Positions 34,730 through 43,515 of a DNA stretch of 64,000 nt are shown piece after piece; the first letter of the stretch is position 1, and each line of letters opens with the position of its first letter. The stretch covers positions 186,001-250,000 of the forward strand of contig JANSWO010000003.1 in NCBI GenBank assembly GCA_024743435.1. The letters are read 5' to 3'. The notes under the pieces are model-generated. The model did no database searches, was not told the origin of the DNA, and worked only from the letters and a program-made list of their open reading frames with translations. The DNA comes from Pseudomonadaceae bacterium (lineage in GTDB: Bacteria; Pseudomonadota; Gammaproteobacteria; Pseudomonadales; Azotimanducaceae). The position numbers were made by a program, and so were the translations under genes.

Positions 34730-35300
34730 TGGCCTTTATTCCCTGATGGTTGACGGGCAGATCAGCGTTTGGAAGCCCTGGACTCAATGTCGCGCAGAAC
34801 TCGAGCATGACGCCGTCCGGATCGAAGAAGTAGAACGAACGCAGCCAGGTTTTGTCGGTAACACCGGAGGCTGTCCGAGCGTCTTCTCCGGTTACCACAT
34901 CGTTATGATTGATGATGGCCGTACATTCAACGCCTCGGCTAACCAGCCGATCCCGGTAAGCATCGATGTCGTCCGGATGAATGCTGAATGCAATGTGATT
35001 CATCGAGCCTTTGCCCGAAGTGATGGTGCCGTTGCTTGAGGCGACAAGGTTGCCTGCTGATGCTACGCCCGGGGCGTGTTCCGGAGCGTCGCGAAACCAG
35101 AAAAACGCGAGCTCGCTGCCGTTACCCATGTCGAAAAAGAAATGCTGGCCGTAGCCATTGTCCAGATCAAAACCTTTGGTAAGGCGCATCTCGAGCGTGT
35201 TCGTATAGAAATCGACGGTACGCTGCATGTCGTGGCAGACGAGGGCCAGGTGGTGCAAGCCACCGAAGCGAATGGGTTCTGCTGTTTTATCGCTGCTCAT
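34704..35300 (-). CDS. VOC-superfamily (glyoxalase/extradiol dioxygenase-like) protein
   Basis: This 198-residue protein has two betaalphabetabetabeta modules. The first starts GLHHLALVCHDMQRTVDFY, the second MNHIAFSIHPDDIDAYRD, and the end is FYFFDPDGVMLEFCA. Histidines and the late glutamate fit a mononuclear metal site as in glyoxalases and extradiol dioxygenases. It is the first gene of a leftward operon with MarR. Adjacent hydrolase and transporter genes suggest it acts in catabolism of the transported compound. Ring-cleavage or isomerase activity cannot be decided by eye. Confidence 0.82.
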   Translation of the reverse strand: MSSDKTAEPIRFGGLHHLALVCHDMQRTVDFYTNTLEMRLTKGFDLDNGYGQHFFFDMGNGSELAFFWFRDAPEHAPGVASAGNLVASSNGTITSGKGSMNHIAFSIHPDDIDAYRDRLVSRGVECTAIINHNDVVTGEDARTASGVTDKTWLRSFYFFDPDGVMLEFCATLSPGLPNADLPVNHQGIKANGQPITGA

Positions 35301-35401
35301 GGTGCGGATTTCCAGTCTGGCTTTGCTTAGCCTTCGGCTGCTCTACGTTGTCCTGCTATGTGTTTTGCTGGCGAGCACGGCAAAACGACATCTAATGAAC
35401 A

Positions 35402-35445
35402 ATCAATATCATTGACCATGTGGAGTGTTGTCAATAGCATTGACT
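35402..35445. promoter_or_regulatory. Two tandem palindromes, candidate MarR operators
   Basis: ATCAAT-ATC-ATTGAC (35402-35416) and GTCAAT-AGC-ATTGAC (35430-35444) share the pattern TCAATNNCATTGAC and are 28 bases apart, about three helical turns. They lie in the divergent region between the VOC-marR operon and the MFS gene. The second has perfect six-base arms. Confidence 0.65.
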
Positions 35446-35524
35446 CGAAGAGGGCGTAGGCTAGGCCGTAAAAGCGCGAGCTAAGAGCTACGGCGAATGC
35501 TGATACAGCTGGCTAGGGGAGAGC

Positions 35525-36877
35525 ATGGCGGAGTCATCGCAGTCGGGATCTGTGCCAAACGCACAACCTTCCTCGGGCTATGCCTGGTATGTGGTTATCG
35601 TACTGCTGCTGGCGCAAACGGCATCCTTTCTGGACCGGATGATCATGGGACTGCTTGTCGGCCCGATTCGAGCCACGTTCGACATCTCGGACACTCAATA
35701 CAGCCTGCTCGCAGGGCTGGCATTTTCGCTTTTCTACGCGGGGATGGGCCTGCCCCTGGCTCGCATTGCGGATAACGGCAACCGACGCAATCTTATCGCC
35801 ATTGGAATCACCGTCTGGTGTTTGATGACGGCGGCGTGCGGATTAGCGAGAAGTTTCTGGGGGCTGTTTGCAGCTCGCGTTGGCGTTGGAGTTGGCGAAG
35901 CAACGCTGGGGCCCGCGGCGTCTTCAATGATCAGTGACTATTTTCCTCGCTCTGGTTTGGCGCGAGCGTTGTCCGTCTACACGATGGGCGTGACCCTAGG
36001 TTCAGGGCTGGCTTACATCGCCGGCGGCGCGGTTGTCACGGCGGTAAGCGACATCGATGTGATCATGGTACCTGTGCTTGGCGAGGTATACGGCTGGCAG
36101 CTGACGTTTTTTATCGTCGGTCTGCCGGGCCTGCTCATCGCGCTGCTGATGGCGCTAACGGTTCGCGAGCCAGTCAGGCGCGGCCTTGTGGTTGGTGAGC
36201 AGCGGTTGCCGCTGTCCGCCGCCATGCACTACCTATGGGAACGACGCAGAGCGTATGGCGCGTTAATTGTGGGCGTTTCGATTTTCATCATGGTGGTGTA
36301 CGCGCTCAATATCTGGGGACCAACCTATCTGATTCGCACGTTCGATTACCCACCGGGTGATGCCGGTCTTCGTTTTGGTCTGATCATGATGGGGGCTGGC
36401 ACTGCGGGTTTGCTATTCGCGGGGTGGCTCGCTGACCGATGGTTCGCATCGGGAACGCCGGATGCTTATCTACGCACGGTTTTGCTTAGTATGTTCGGGT
36501 TGGCCCCGTGCGCTATTGGTTTAGGTTTCGCAACTGATGAGACCAATGCGATCGTCTTTCTTTCGGGCGCAATTTTCTTCTCTGCTTTTCAAGGCGGCAT
36601 CTCCATCGGCGCGCTTCAGCTAATGACGCCAAACCGTCTGCGCGGGCAAGCCGTCGCGGTTTATCTTCTTGTCGCGAACCTCATTGGTCTCGGGCTTGGA
36701 CCCACCGTGATTGCGGCGACAACGGACTATGTGTTCCAAAGTGACGCGGCAATTGGTCAGTCGATCGCATTGTCGGCGTTGGTTCTGTGTCCGCTCGCGG
36801 CCCTGATCCTTTATACGGGTTTGCCGGCGATTCGAAGGGAAATTGAGATTCGTTCTGCAGAGGATGCCGCTGTCTAG
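35525..36877 (+). CDS. MFS transporter
   Basis: This 450-residue inner-membrane protein has about twelve transmembrane segments. It starts with a Spinster/ACS-like first helix (VLLLAQTASFLDRMIMG) and has the RIADNGNRRNLI cytoplasmic loop of the MFS motif A type. GGGGAG precedes the start. It heads a rightward pair with an alpha/beta hydrolase gene (42 bases later), opposite the VOC-marR operon. Import of a small organic substrate brought through the adjacent TonB receptor is inferred. Confidence 0.9.
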   Translation: MAESSQSGSVPNAQPSSGYAWYVVIVLLLAQTASFLDRMIMGLLVGPIRATFDISDTQYSLLAGLAFSLFYAGMGLPLARIADNGNRRNLIAIGITVWCLMTAACGLARSFWGLFAARVGVGVGEATLGPAASSMISDYFPRSGLARALSVYTMGVTLGSGLAYIAGGAVVTAVSDIDVIMVPVLGEVYGWQLTFFIVGLPGLLIALLMALTVREPVRRGLVVGEQRLPLSAAMHYLWERRRAYGALIVGVSIFIMVVYALNIWGPTYLIRTFDYPPGDAGLRFGLIMMGAGTAGLLFAGWLADRWFASGTPDAYLRTVLLSMFGLAPCAIGLGFATDETNAIVFLSGAIFFSAFQGGISIGALQLMTPNRLRGQAVAVYLLVANLIGLGLGPTVIAATTDYVFQSDAAIGQSIALSALVLCPLAALILYTGLPAIRREIEIRSAEDAAV

Positions 36878-36919
36878 CAGGGCGCGGACGTTGAACCGAA
36901 ATCTGGTGAGGAGGTTTTT

Positions 36920-38038
36920 GTGAGTGCAATCGAACGGGAATTTGTTGGGATTGAATCGCCAACGGCGATTCGAAATGGGGCAGGGTTCATGCCGTGCCAG
37001 GGCTTGTATCACCGGCCGGTAGGCAAGCGCCCGAAAGTTGCGTTCATCGCAACCCACTACAACGTCGATTTCTCGGAACACTACCTCGGGCCGTTGCTGG
37101 CGGCTCGCGGCTTTGGCTTTCTGGGCTGGAACACGCGGTTTCGCGGCGCGGAAGCGTTCTTCATTCTCGAGCATGCCCTGCTTGATATCGGCGCCGGGGT
37201 GCGTTGGCTCAAAGAAGAAGCTGGGGTCGAACAGGTGGTGGTGCTGGGTAACTCCGGTGGCGGCTCTCTGATGGGTGCCTACTTTTCCCAATCTAGCGAG
37301 CCGAACATCACGGCGACTCGCGATTTGAAACTGCCTGATGCGGTGTTGGATTTGCCAAGGGGTGATGCCTACGTTTCTCTCTGCGCACATGCGGGACGGC
37401 CGGAGGTATTGACGGACTGGATGGATCCAGCGGTCAGTGATGAGCAGGACCCGACCTCCATTGACCCGGAATTGAATATGTTCGATCCGGACTTCGGGCC
37501 GCCGTACTCTCCGGATTTCATCGCTCGCTATCGAGCGGCACAGGTGGCGCGTAACGATCGAATCACAGATTGGGTGATTGCAGAGCTCGCCCGAGTCAAA
37601 TCGCTCGGTATGAGAGACCGGGCTTTCAATATGTACCGCACATGGGCAGATCTGCGTTTGCTGGATGGCACGATTGATCCGTCAGATCGAGAGGTAGGTG
37701 TCTGCTATGCCGGTGACCCGAAGACCGCAAACTTCAGCCCGCGCGGTATTGGCCTCACCAATACGTTGCGCACATGGCTGTCGATGTGGAGTCTCAAGGA
37801 ATCTCAGTGTCGCGGTAAACCCCACCTCGCACGCATCAAGACGCCGGCTCTCGTGATTCAGTCGATGGCGGATACCGGCGTTTTTCCGTCGGATGCGCAG
37901 GCGATATTCGATGCTATCGGATCCGACAACAAGCGCCTTGAGTTCATCACGGGCGATCATTACCTCACGAAGCCCGATGGCGCCCGCGATGTGTGCGCAG
38001 ATATGCTGGCCGATTGGGTAGCGAGTGTTCTGAGCTGA
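36920..38038 (+). CDS. Alpha/beta hydrolase
   Basis: This 372-residue hydrolase starts at GTG with GGAGG nearby. The nucleophile elbow reads GNSGGG (serine near residue 112), after VVVLGN, and a late GDHYLTKP supplies the histidine. A long insert between residues 150 and 240 forms a lid. It follows the MFS gene in the same transcript. In a cluster with a VOC protein and transporter it may open a lactone or cleave an ester or C-C bond of the imported compound. It is unrelated to the HSL esterase at 27842-28723. Confidence 0.85.
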   Translation: MSAIEREFVGIESPTAIRNGAGFMPCQGLYHRPVGKRPKVAFIATHYNVDFSEHYLGPLLAARGFGFLGWNTRFRGAEAFFILEHALLDIGAGVRWLKEEAGVEQVVVLGNSGGGSLMGAYFSQSSEPNITATRDLKLPDAVLDLPRGDAYVSLCAHAGRPEVLTDWMDPAVSDEQDPTSIDPELNMFDPDFGPPYSPDFIARYRAAQVARNDRITDWVIAELARVKSLGMRDRAFNMYRTWADLRLLDGTIDPSDREVGVCYAGDPKTANFSPRGIGLTNTLRTWLSMWSLKESQCRGKPHLARIKTPALVIQSMADTGVFPSDAQAIFDAIGSDNKRLEFITGDHYLTKPDGARDVCADMLADWVASVLS

Positions 38039-38044
38039 CGGGCG

Positions 38045-38371
38045 CTAGCTCATTGTGGCGGTAGGCAGGAAGTGATCGCTGTATTGAAAGAAGCGCGCGC
38101 TTGGTGCGAGCTTGCGCAGCTCGGGAAGGTCTGGATGCGTTTGCGCAGCCACGGCGAAAGCTCTGAAGTCAGATTCGGATTGCCAGCGTGCTACGTGGAC
38201 AATATTGCCATCGCTGTCATGTTGCAAAAAACTCTCGATAAAGCCGGCGTGTGTGTTTAGAAATGAACCGATGTATCTACGAAGCAACGCAAGCGAGGCT
38301 TCGAGTTCACTCGGCATACATTTGAATTCGACGATGACAACGAACGTATCGCTCACGGATTGCGCGGACAT
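38045..38371 (-). CDS. Antibiotic biosynthesis monooxygenase (ABM) domain protein
   Basis: This 108-residue dimeric alpha/beta-barrel-type protein has VIVEFKCMPSELEASLALLR and GFIESFLQHDSDG followed by VARWQSESDFRAF, the usual ABM pattern. Family members are cofactor-free monooxygenases, heme-degrading enzymes or of unknown role. It ends six bases from the stop of the convergent hydrolase gene and diverges from the enolase gene. Its function here is unknown. Confidence 0.75.
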   Translation of the reverse strand: MSAQSVSDTFVVIVEFKCMPSELEASLALLRRYIGSFLNTHAGFIESFLQHDSDGNIVHVARWQSESDFRAFAVAAQTHPDLPELRKLAPSARFFQYSDHFLPTATMS

Positions 38372-38412
38372 GACAGTCTCCCTACGACATCGGACATCGA
38401 GTTAACAGCCCC

Positions 38413-39600
38413 ATGCAGATAGTCGACGCGCGAGACCTAACCATTCCGTTGACGGCCAATATAGCTAATTCGGTGGTTAGCTTCGCCAGCCACACGGTGT
38501 CGCTGGTTGCGCTGATCAGCGATCAGATGCGTGCCGGCAGGCCGGTGGTCGGGTTGGCGTTCAATTCCATCGGGCGCTTTGGTCAGTCCGGTTTGCTTCG
38601 AGAGCGTTTGTTCCCGCGTTTGCTTGCCGCAGAACCCGATGTGCTGGTTGATCATGATGGTGACGCGTTTGACCCCGCCAGGGTCGCCGCGTGTGTAATG
38701 GCCAATGAAAAACCGGGCGGTCATGGTGACCGGTGCGGCGCGGTAGCGGCTATCGAGATGGCGATCTGGGATCTGAACGCCAAGCTTTCGGGGCAGCCCT
38801 GCTGGCAGCTCATCGCCGAAGTCGAGGGACGAGCGGCCGCCGCTGCACGCTCTACTTCGATCGAAACCTATGCAGCTGGCGGTTACTACTTCGACCAACG
38901 AGATGACGTTGCAGATCTGGATGCGCTACGCGCCGAACTCGAAGGCTACGTTGGCCTTGGCTACCTCAGCGGCAAGATAAAGATTGGTGGCGCATCGCTC
39001 GAGCACGATCTCCGCAGAATCGATGTGGCAGCAGAAGTGTTCGGCGATGCGAGTCGTGTAGCGGTTGATGCCAACGGTCGTTTTGATGAACCCATGCTGG
39101 CTAAGTATTGTCGTCGGTTGAGGGGCCTCGGGTTGCGCTGGTTCGAGGAGCCTTGTGACCCTCTGGAATTCGCGCTGTGTCGGCAGGCGGTTGAAACCTA
39201 TGGTGGTGCTGTGGCTACCGGTGAAAATCTGTTTTCCCGCCAGGATGTGTTGAATCTGCTTCGCTACGGCGGCCTAAGGCCTGGTGTGGACATCCTGCAG
39301 ATGGATCCGGGTCTGAGTTACGGAATTACTGAGCTGCGCAGCACGCTCGGCCTGTTGGAGGCGGCGGGATTCGATCGAACTCAATCGCACCCGCATGGTG
39401 GTCAGTTGCTCAATCTACATGTCGTTGCTGGTTTGGGGTTGGGTGGCTGTGAAGCATATCCAGGGGTGTTCGCGCCGGTTGGCGGGTTTTCCCCCGATTG
39501 TGTACTGCGCGAAGGCCGGGTTGCGCTGCCCGAAGCGATGGGTTTTGGCCTTGAGGCGAAACCGGAGCTAGCTCCATTCATCGAGGAGCTATTGACATGA
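38413..39600 (+). CDS. Enolase-superfamily dehydratase, D-tartrate dehydratase-like
   Basis: This 395-residue member of the mandelate racemase/enolase superfamily has an N-terminal capping domain and a barrel carrying KIKIGG, the metal ligands in VDANGRFD, WFEEP and TGENLFSRQD, and a catalytic histidine in HPHGGQ. The segments NEKPGGHG, AAGGYY, NLLRYGG and AGLGLGG match what I recall of the D-tartrate dehydratase (TarD) group. Dehydration of a hydroxy-acid sugar or tartrate-like diacid is therefore likely. Its stop overlaps the start of the ketopantoate-reductase-like gene (ATGA), so the two are coupled. Confidence 0.85.
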   Translation: MQIVDARDLTIPLTANIANSVVSFASHTVSLVALISDQMRAGRPVVGLAFNSIGRFGQSGLLRERLFPRLLAAEPDVLVDHDGDAFDPARVAACVMANEKPGGHGDRCGAVAAIEMAIWDLNAKLSGQPCWQLIAEVEGRAAAAARSTSIETYAAGGYYFDQRDDVADLDALRAELEGYVGLGYLSGKIKIGGASLEHDLRRIDVAAEVFGDASRVAVDANGRFDEPMLAKYCRRLRGLGLRWFEEPCDPLEFALCRQAVETYGGAVATGENLFSRQDVLNLLRYGGLRPGVDILQMDPGLSYGITELRSTLGLLEAAGFDRTQSHPHGGQLLNLHVVAGLGLGGCEAYPGVFAPVGGFSPDCVLREGRVALPEAMGFGLEAKPELAPFIEELLT

Positions 39601-40553
39601 ATTCTCGCAAGCGTCGGCGCGTACTTGTCCAGGGCTGCGGAGCCATGGGTTCCATATACGCGGGCCTGCTGGCTGATTGTGGCCTGCAGGTTACGGCGGT
39701 TACTCGCAATAAATCACATGTCAGCGCAATCAACGCGAGTGGCCTGCGAGTCTCCGGCGCGAGCGGAGATCGCATCGTTACGCTCCTCGCGCGGGAAGAC
39801 CCTCCAGACGACGTGCAGGATCTCGTTGTCTTATCGGTGAAAGCGCCACATGTTCGCAAAGCAATAGAGCAGATCGAGCCATGCGTTGGCGAGCAGACGG
39901 TGATTCTTGCGTTGCAGAATGGTCTCGGCTCAGCCGGTCAGATTGCCGAGCGCTTTGGCGCGGATCGATTGCTAGTGGGTATCGCGGGTGGTTTCGGTGC
40001 TGAACTCAAAGAGCCAGGCCACGTGCATCACGCCGGTATGAAAGTGATGCGGTTCGGTGCGCTACCCGAAGCGCGTGACGGGTCAATCGCGCGAGAGCAA
40101 CTCCCACGAACCATCGAGGACTTCTCCCGCGCGGGGCTTACCGTGGAGGCGGCCAGCGACATCATCGCGATGCAATGGGAGAAGTTGATCTGTAACGCAG
40201 CGTTTAGCGCACCCTGCGCGCTGACCGGTCAGACGGTCGGTGAGGCACTTCGAGACAAAAACTTTGGCCCGCTATGTCTGGCTGCCGCCGAAGAGGCGTT
40301 TCGAGTTGCGCGGGCGTCTGGCGTGCGATTGACGTTTTTGGATTGGGAGCAACACGTGCGTACGTTTGCTGCGAGTGTGGATGGGGCGCGGCCATCGCTG
40401 TTGCAGGACCTCGAGGCCGGGCGGCCGAGTGAAATTGATTTCATCAACGGCGCTGTGGTGAGTGAGGCTGATCGTCTTGGAATCGATGCGCCGGTGAATA
40501 GAACAATGTGCGCGCTGGTGAGGCATAGCGAGGGTGTGATTGGGGGGGCTTGA
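39597..40553 (+). CDS. Ketopantoate reductase (PanE/ApbA) family oxidoreductase
   Basis: This 318-residue NADP-dependent enzyme has a Rossmann start VLVQGCGAMGSIYAGLLA, LALQNGLGS, catalytic lysine region WEKLICNAAF, and the C-terminal SEIDFINGAVV. These match the PanE/ApbA family. Coupled translation with the TarD-like gene suggests it reduces the 2-keto acid made by the dehydratase rather than serving pantothenate synthesis, since dehydration of a hydroxy-diacid yields a 2-keto acid. Authentic PanE is the alternative. Confidence 0.82.
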   Translation: MNSRKRRRVLVQGCGAMGSIYAGLLADCGLQVTAVTRNKSHVSAINASGLRVSGASGDRIVTLLAREDPPDDVQDLVVLSVKAPHVRKAIEQIEPCVGEQTVILALQNGLGSAGQIAERFGADRLLVGIAGGFGAELKEPGHVHHAGMKVMRFGALPEARDGSIAREQLPRTIEDFSRAGLTVEAASDIIAMQWEKLICNAAFSAPCALTGQTVGEALRDKNFGPLCLAAAEEAFRVARASGVRLTFLDWEQHVRTFAASVDGARPSLLQDLEAGRPSEIDFINGAVVSEADRLGIDAPVNRTMCALVRHSEGVIGGA

Positions 40554-40569
40554 ATGGTCTGGGAGATGT

Positions 40570-40680
40570 AGGGGACGGACGCTCTCGCGCATAAATTGAA
40601 CCCCGCGATGCGAGGTTCGATTTATATGCTGCCGCTCTCTCAAGACTGATAGGCGCGTTGCTTCGCGGAGCGAAGCAACG
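40570..40680. repeat. GCCGCTCTC-type palindromic repeat element, copy 2
   Basis: An ATAAATTGAACC/GGTTCGATTTAT stem is followed by GCCGCTCTCTC and the perfect hairpin CGTTGCTTCGC-GGA-GCGAAGCAACG (40656-40680), which abuts the stop codon of the leftward SDR. The architecture equals the 19.1 kb element but the stem sequence differs, with pairing preserved. It lies between two convergent genes. Confidence 0.7.
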
Positions 40681-41457
40681 TTAGCGGCTTCCTTGACCGT
40701 CATCCACGACGATTACAGTTCCCGTCACGACTTCAGACGCGGGTGACACCAGGTACAACAGAGTGCTATCCAGCTGTTCCGGCTGACCAACTCGCTTGCG
40801 CGGGAAGCTGCCCGAGAAATCGCCAAGCCTTTCCATCATGCCGTCCATCATTTCCGAAGAGAAAGCACCTGGCGCGATGCCGTTGACGTTGATGTGGTAG
40901 CGCGACCACTCCACGGCAAGGGTTTGGGTCATGCGAGCGATACCAGCCTTGGTTATCGAATAAAGCGCCGCTGCACTGCCGCCGTAGTGATAAGCAGCGA
41001 CGGAGGAAATGTTCACCATGCGCCCGGGCTTTTTAGCTGCGATCAAACGGCGGGCAACTTCGCAGGAGAGCACAAACGGACCGCGCAGGTTCGTATCGAA
41101 AACCTGGTCGGTCAGTTCAATCGACATCTTGTGAGCCCATTGGGCATCGGGAATGCCGGCATTGTTGACGAGAATATCGATGGTACCCAGCGCCTGCTCC
41201 GTCACCTCAACCGCGTTCATGATGCTGTCGGTGCTGGTCATATCAAGCGGTACTTTGCAGCAGACCCCGCCGTCGGCTTCGATCTCCGCGGCCAGTTCGT
41301 CAAGCCGCTCAACGCGCCGTCCGGTCAACGCGACTTTGGCTCCGCAGGCAGCTAATACCTTGGCAAATCGTTTGCCGAGGCCGCTGGTGGTGCCGGTTAC
41401 CAACGCCACACGTCCGGTCAGATCGTTAGAAGTATAAGGGGTAGGGAAGTCGCTCAT
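40681..41457 (-). CDS. Short-chain dehydrogenase/reductase (SDR)
   Basis: This 258-residue classical SDR has TGTTSGLG for cofactor binding, NNAG, catalytic serine in VNISSVAA and YSITK as YxxxK. The end reads VVDDGQGSR, a variant of the DGG signature. The ATG at 41457 gives the usual family length; the open frame extends upstream without support. It is the fourth gene of the leftward ferredoxin, thiolase, DUF35, SDR operon. It likely oxidises a 3-hydroxyacyl-CoA or ring alcohol in that pathway. Confidence 0.88.
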   Translation of the reverse strand: MSDFPTPYTSNDLTGRVALVTGTTSGLGKRFAKVLAACGAKVALTGRRVERLDELAAEIEADGGVCCKVPLDMTSTDSIMNAVEVTEQALGTIDILVNNAGIPDAQWAHKMSIELTDQVFDTNLRGPFVLSCEVARRLIAAKKPGRMVNISSVAAYHYGGSAAALYSITKAGIARMTQTLAVEWSRYHINVNGIAPGAFSSEMMDGMMERLGDFSGSFPRKRVGQPEQLDSTLLYLVSPASEVVTGTVIVVDDGQGSR

Positions 41458-41494
41458 CGCGCAAGTCTCTCTAGTCGTTGTTTGATTTGTGCTG

Positions 41495-41929
41495 TCAGGT
41501 AGCCGGTTTGAACAGGGGTACGCTGAGATCCTCGTGGGGCTCCCAAACCAGTTCAACCGGCATGCCAATCTCGATGTTGTCGGGGTCTATCTCGATCACA
41601 TTGGAGGCAAGCCGCGGGCCTTCCTCCAGGTCGATCCAGGCAACCGCATAAGGCGCGATGCCTCGGAAAAACGGGTGGTAACTCTGGCGAACGATGCTGA
41701 AGGTGTAGACCGTTCCACGTCCACAAGCCTCTCGCCAATCCAGGTTGTCACTCAAGCAACTAGTGCAATGAGCACGGGGATAGAAGACGACGGTGCCGCA
41801 GTCGTTGCAGACAGGGTAGGTCAGCTTGCCTTCGCCAGTTGCCTTCCAGAACGGCGCCGTGTCCAACTCGTTTAAGTTGGGCAGCGGTCGGCTTGGCGCC
41901 GGGCGGGTGTCTTTTTTTGCTTCCGTCAC
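41495..41929 (-). CDS. DUF35 OB-fold/zinc-ribbon protein, thiolase partner
   Basis: This 144-residue protein has an N-terminal helix, a zinc ribbon with CNDCG and CTSC (about residues 41-59), and an OB-fold with YTFSIVRQSYHPFF and AWIDLEEGPRLAS. Such DUF35 proteins form complexes with Ltp2/SCP2-type thiolases, and the C-C-bond-cleaving aldolases of steroid side-chain degradation use this pairing. It begins at GTG three bases after the thiolase gene, with GGAG upstream inside that gene's end. Confidence 0.9.
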   Translation of the reverse strand: MTEAKKDTRPAPSRPLPNLNELDTAPFWKATGEGKLTYPVCNDCGTVVFYPRAHCTSCLSDNLDWREACGRGTVYTFSIVRQSYHPFFRGIAPYAVAWIDLEEGPRLASNVIEIDPDNIEIGMPVELVWEPHEDLSVPLFKPAT

Positions 41930-41931
41930 GT

Positions 41932-43122
41932 TCAGTCTCCTGCCAATACGATGGTGCCAGCGGTATGTCTCGATCCGAGCATGCCGCCATTGCCGTGCGC
42001 CACGGCGAGTGATGCGCCTTGAACCTGGGAGGTGGATTCTCCTCGTAGCTGTCGGGCAGCTTCAATGAGCAGGAAGATGCCGCGCATGCCGGGATGGTTC
42101 GATGACAGCCCGCCACCGTCAGTGTTCAAGGCAGGGCCTGCGGGGTTGTCAAAGCGCAGCTTGCCACCTTCGACATAGTTGCCGCCTTCGCCCTTGGCGC
42201 AGAAGCCGAGGTCTTCCAATAGCGTCAGCACGGTGATCGAGAAGGAGTCGTAGATCATCGCGATGTCCATCTCACCGGCGCTAACGCCGGCTTCGCCGAA
42301 CGCGGCCGGTGCGGATTGAGCTGCCGCGCTGGTGGTGATGTCACCACCATTCTCAGGATATTTGGTGGCCTCTCCGGTTCCGATTATCCATACGGGTGGC
42401 TTGGCGCAGTCGCGCGCTACTTCGGGCGAAGCAATGACGACGGCACCACCACCATCAGAGATCATGCAGCACTCGAGAAGATGTAGTGGATCGGCAATCA
42501 TCCTGGAGTTCACCACATCGTCGATGGACGTCTCTCGAATATCCAGAAATTCCAGGTCCTTCATTGCCTGCACGGCCTGAGGGTTGCGCATTGCGTGGTA
42601 ACGGGTTGCTGTTGCGATCTCAGCCAGCTGGCGTGACGTTGTGCCGTACTGATGCATGTGCCTCGCCGCGACCATTGCGTAGTTCGCGACGAGCGTCATG
42701 CCAGCGAACATGTCCATGTTGTCGGAGGGATGGCCGGTTGCGCCGCGGCCTCCGACCCCGATGCGCTGCGCTGCGCTGTGGGCGGTGGAACCGTAGGTCA
42801 GCAGAGCAACGTTGGCTTTGCCAGCGGCGATATCGCGCTTTGCGTGGGCGGCGTGATACTCGTAGGAGGATCCGCCAACACCCGTGGTATCGATGACGTT
42901 TGGCTTCAAACCAAAGTACTCGGCGATGTTGAGGCCGGCCATACCGCCACCCTCACCGGCATCGTAGATGGCATCCACATCAGCCAGTGTGAGCCCTGCG
43001 TCCGCAAGAGCAGCAGCGGCTGATTTCGCCTTGATCTGGAGGGGACTGAGGGCCCCCTCGACATCGCGCGATGGAAATTCGTGAACGCCGACAATTGCAG
43101 CATCCCGGCTTTGAGCAGGCAT
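41932..43122 (-). CDS. Thiolase-like protein (Ltp2/SCP2-thiolase family)
   Basis: This 396-residue thiolase-fold protein has DAAIVGVHEFPS at the start, GVGGSSYEYHAAHA (no thiolase nucleophilic cysteine at the usual place), CCMISDGGGAVV, and the late GMRGIFLL and VAHGNGGM. Loss of the canonical cysteine is characteristic of the non-thiolytic Ltp2-type branch. With the DUF35 partner next door, a retro-aldol C-C cleavage of a 3-hydroxyacyl-CoA is a reasonable inference; classical thiolysis is less likely. GGGGAG precedes the ATG. Confidence 0.85.
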   Translation of the reverse strand: MPAQSRDAAIVGVHEFPSRDVEGALSPLQIKAKSAAAALADAGLTLADVDAIYDAGEGGGMAGLNIAEYFGLKPNVIDTTGVGGSSYEYHAAHAKRDIAAGKANVALLTYGSTAHSAAQRIGVGGRGATGHPSDNMDMFAGMTLVANYAMVAARHMHQYGTTSRQLAEIATATRYHAMRNPQAVQAMKDLEFLDIRETSIDDVVNSRMIADPLHLLECCMISDGGGAVVIASPEVARDCAKPPVWIIGTGEATKYPENGGDITTSAAAQSAPAAFGEAGVSAGEMDIAMIYDSFSITVLTLLEDLGFCAKGEGGNYVEGGKLRFDNPAGPALNTDGGGLSSNHPGMRGIFLLIEAARQLRGESTSQVQGASLAVAHGNGGMLGSRHTAGTIVLAGD

Positions 43123-43194
43123 GTTATCTCCCCGATGGCATGTGCAGGTGCGGCAAGCGCCGCGGTTGCTTGTTCTTTATGGTTGGTTCTGGGC

Positions 43195-43515
43195 TCAGTC
43201 TAAGCTACCCGGAACGCGTACCTCCAGTTCATCCAGTTCTGGCGTTAGGCGAATCTGGCAGGCGAGGCGACTTGCAGGCCCAGCGCCGTCGACATAGGAA
43301 AGCAGCTCGATCTCATCCGGATCCTGCGGAGGCAGGCTGGCTAGCCAGCGGTCAGCCACGTTTACCCGGCAGGTGGCGCAGGTTATGCCGCCACCGCACT
43401 GGCCAATGATGCCGGGTACCAGAGCATCCAGGGCTGCATCCAGTAACCGTTCACCGGTTCTGGCCTCGGTGTCGATAACACGACCGGTGCGTGTGACGAA
43501 GCGAATGTGGACCAT
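43195..43515 (-). CDS. [2Fe-2S] ferredoxin, adrenodoxin/vertebrate type
   Basis: This 106-residue electron carrier has cluster ligands in QCGGGITCATCRV (C-x5-C-x2-C) and a fourth cysteine in RLACQI. The acidic loop and length match ferredoxins that feed cytochromes P450 or Rieske oxygenases. It is the first gene of a leftward run with thiolase, DUF35 and SDR, 72 bases upstream of the thiolase. The two Rieske proteins in this window lack adjacent carriers and are candidate partners, though they are more than 20 kb away. Confidence 0.88.
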   Translation of the reverse strand: MVHIRFVTRTGRVIDTEARTGERLLDAALDALVPGIIGQCGGGITCATCRVNVADRWLASLPPQDPDEIELLSYVDGAGPASRLACQIRLTPELDELEVRVPGSLD

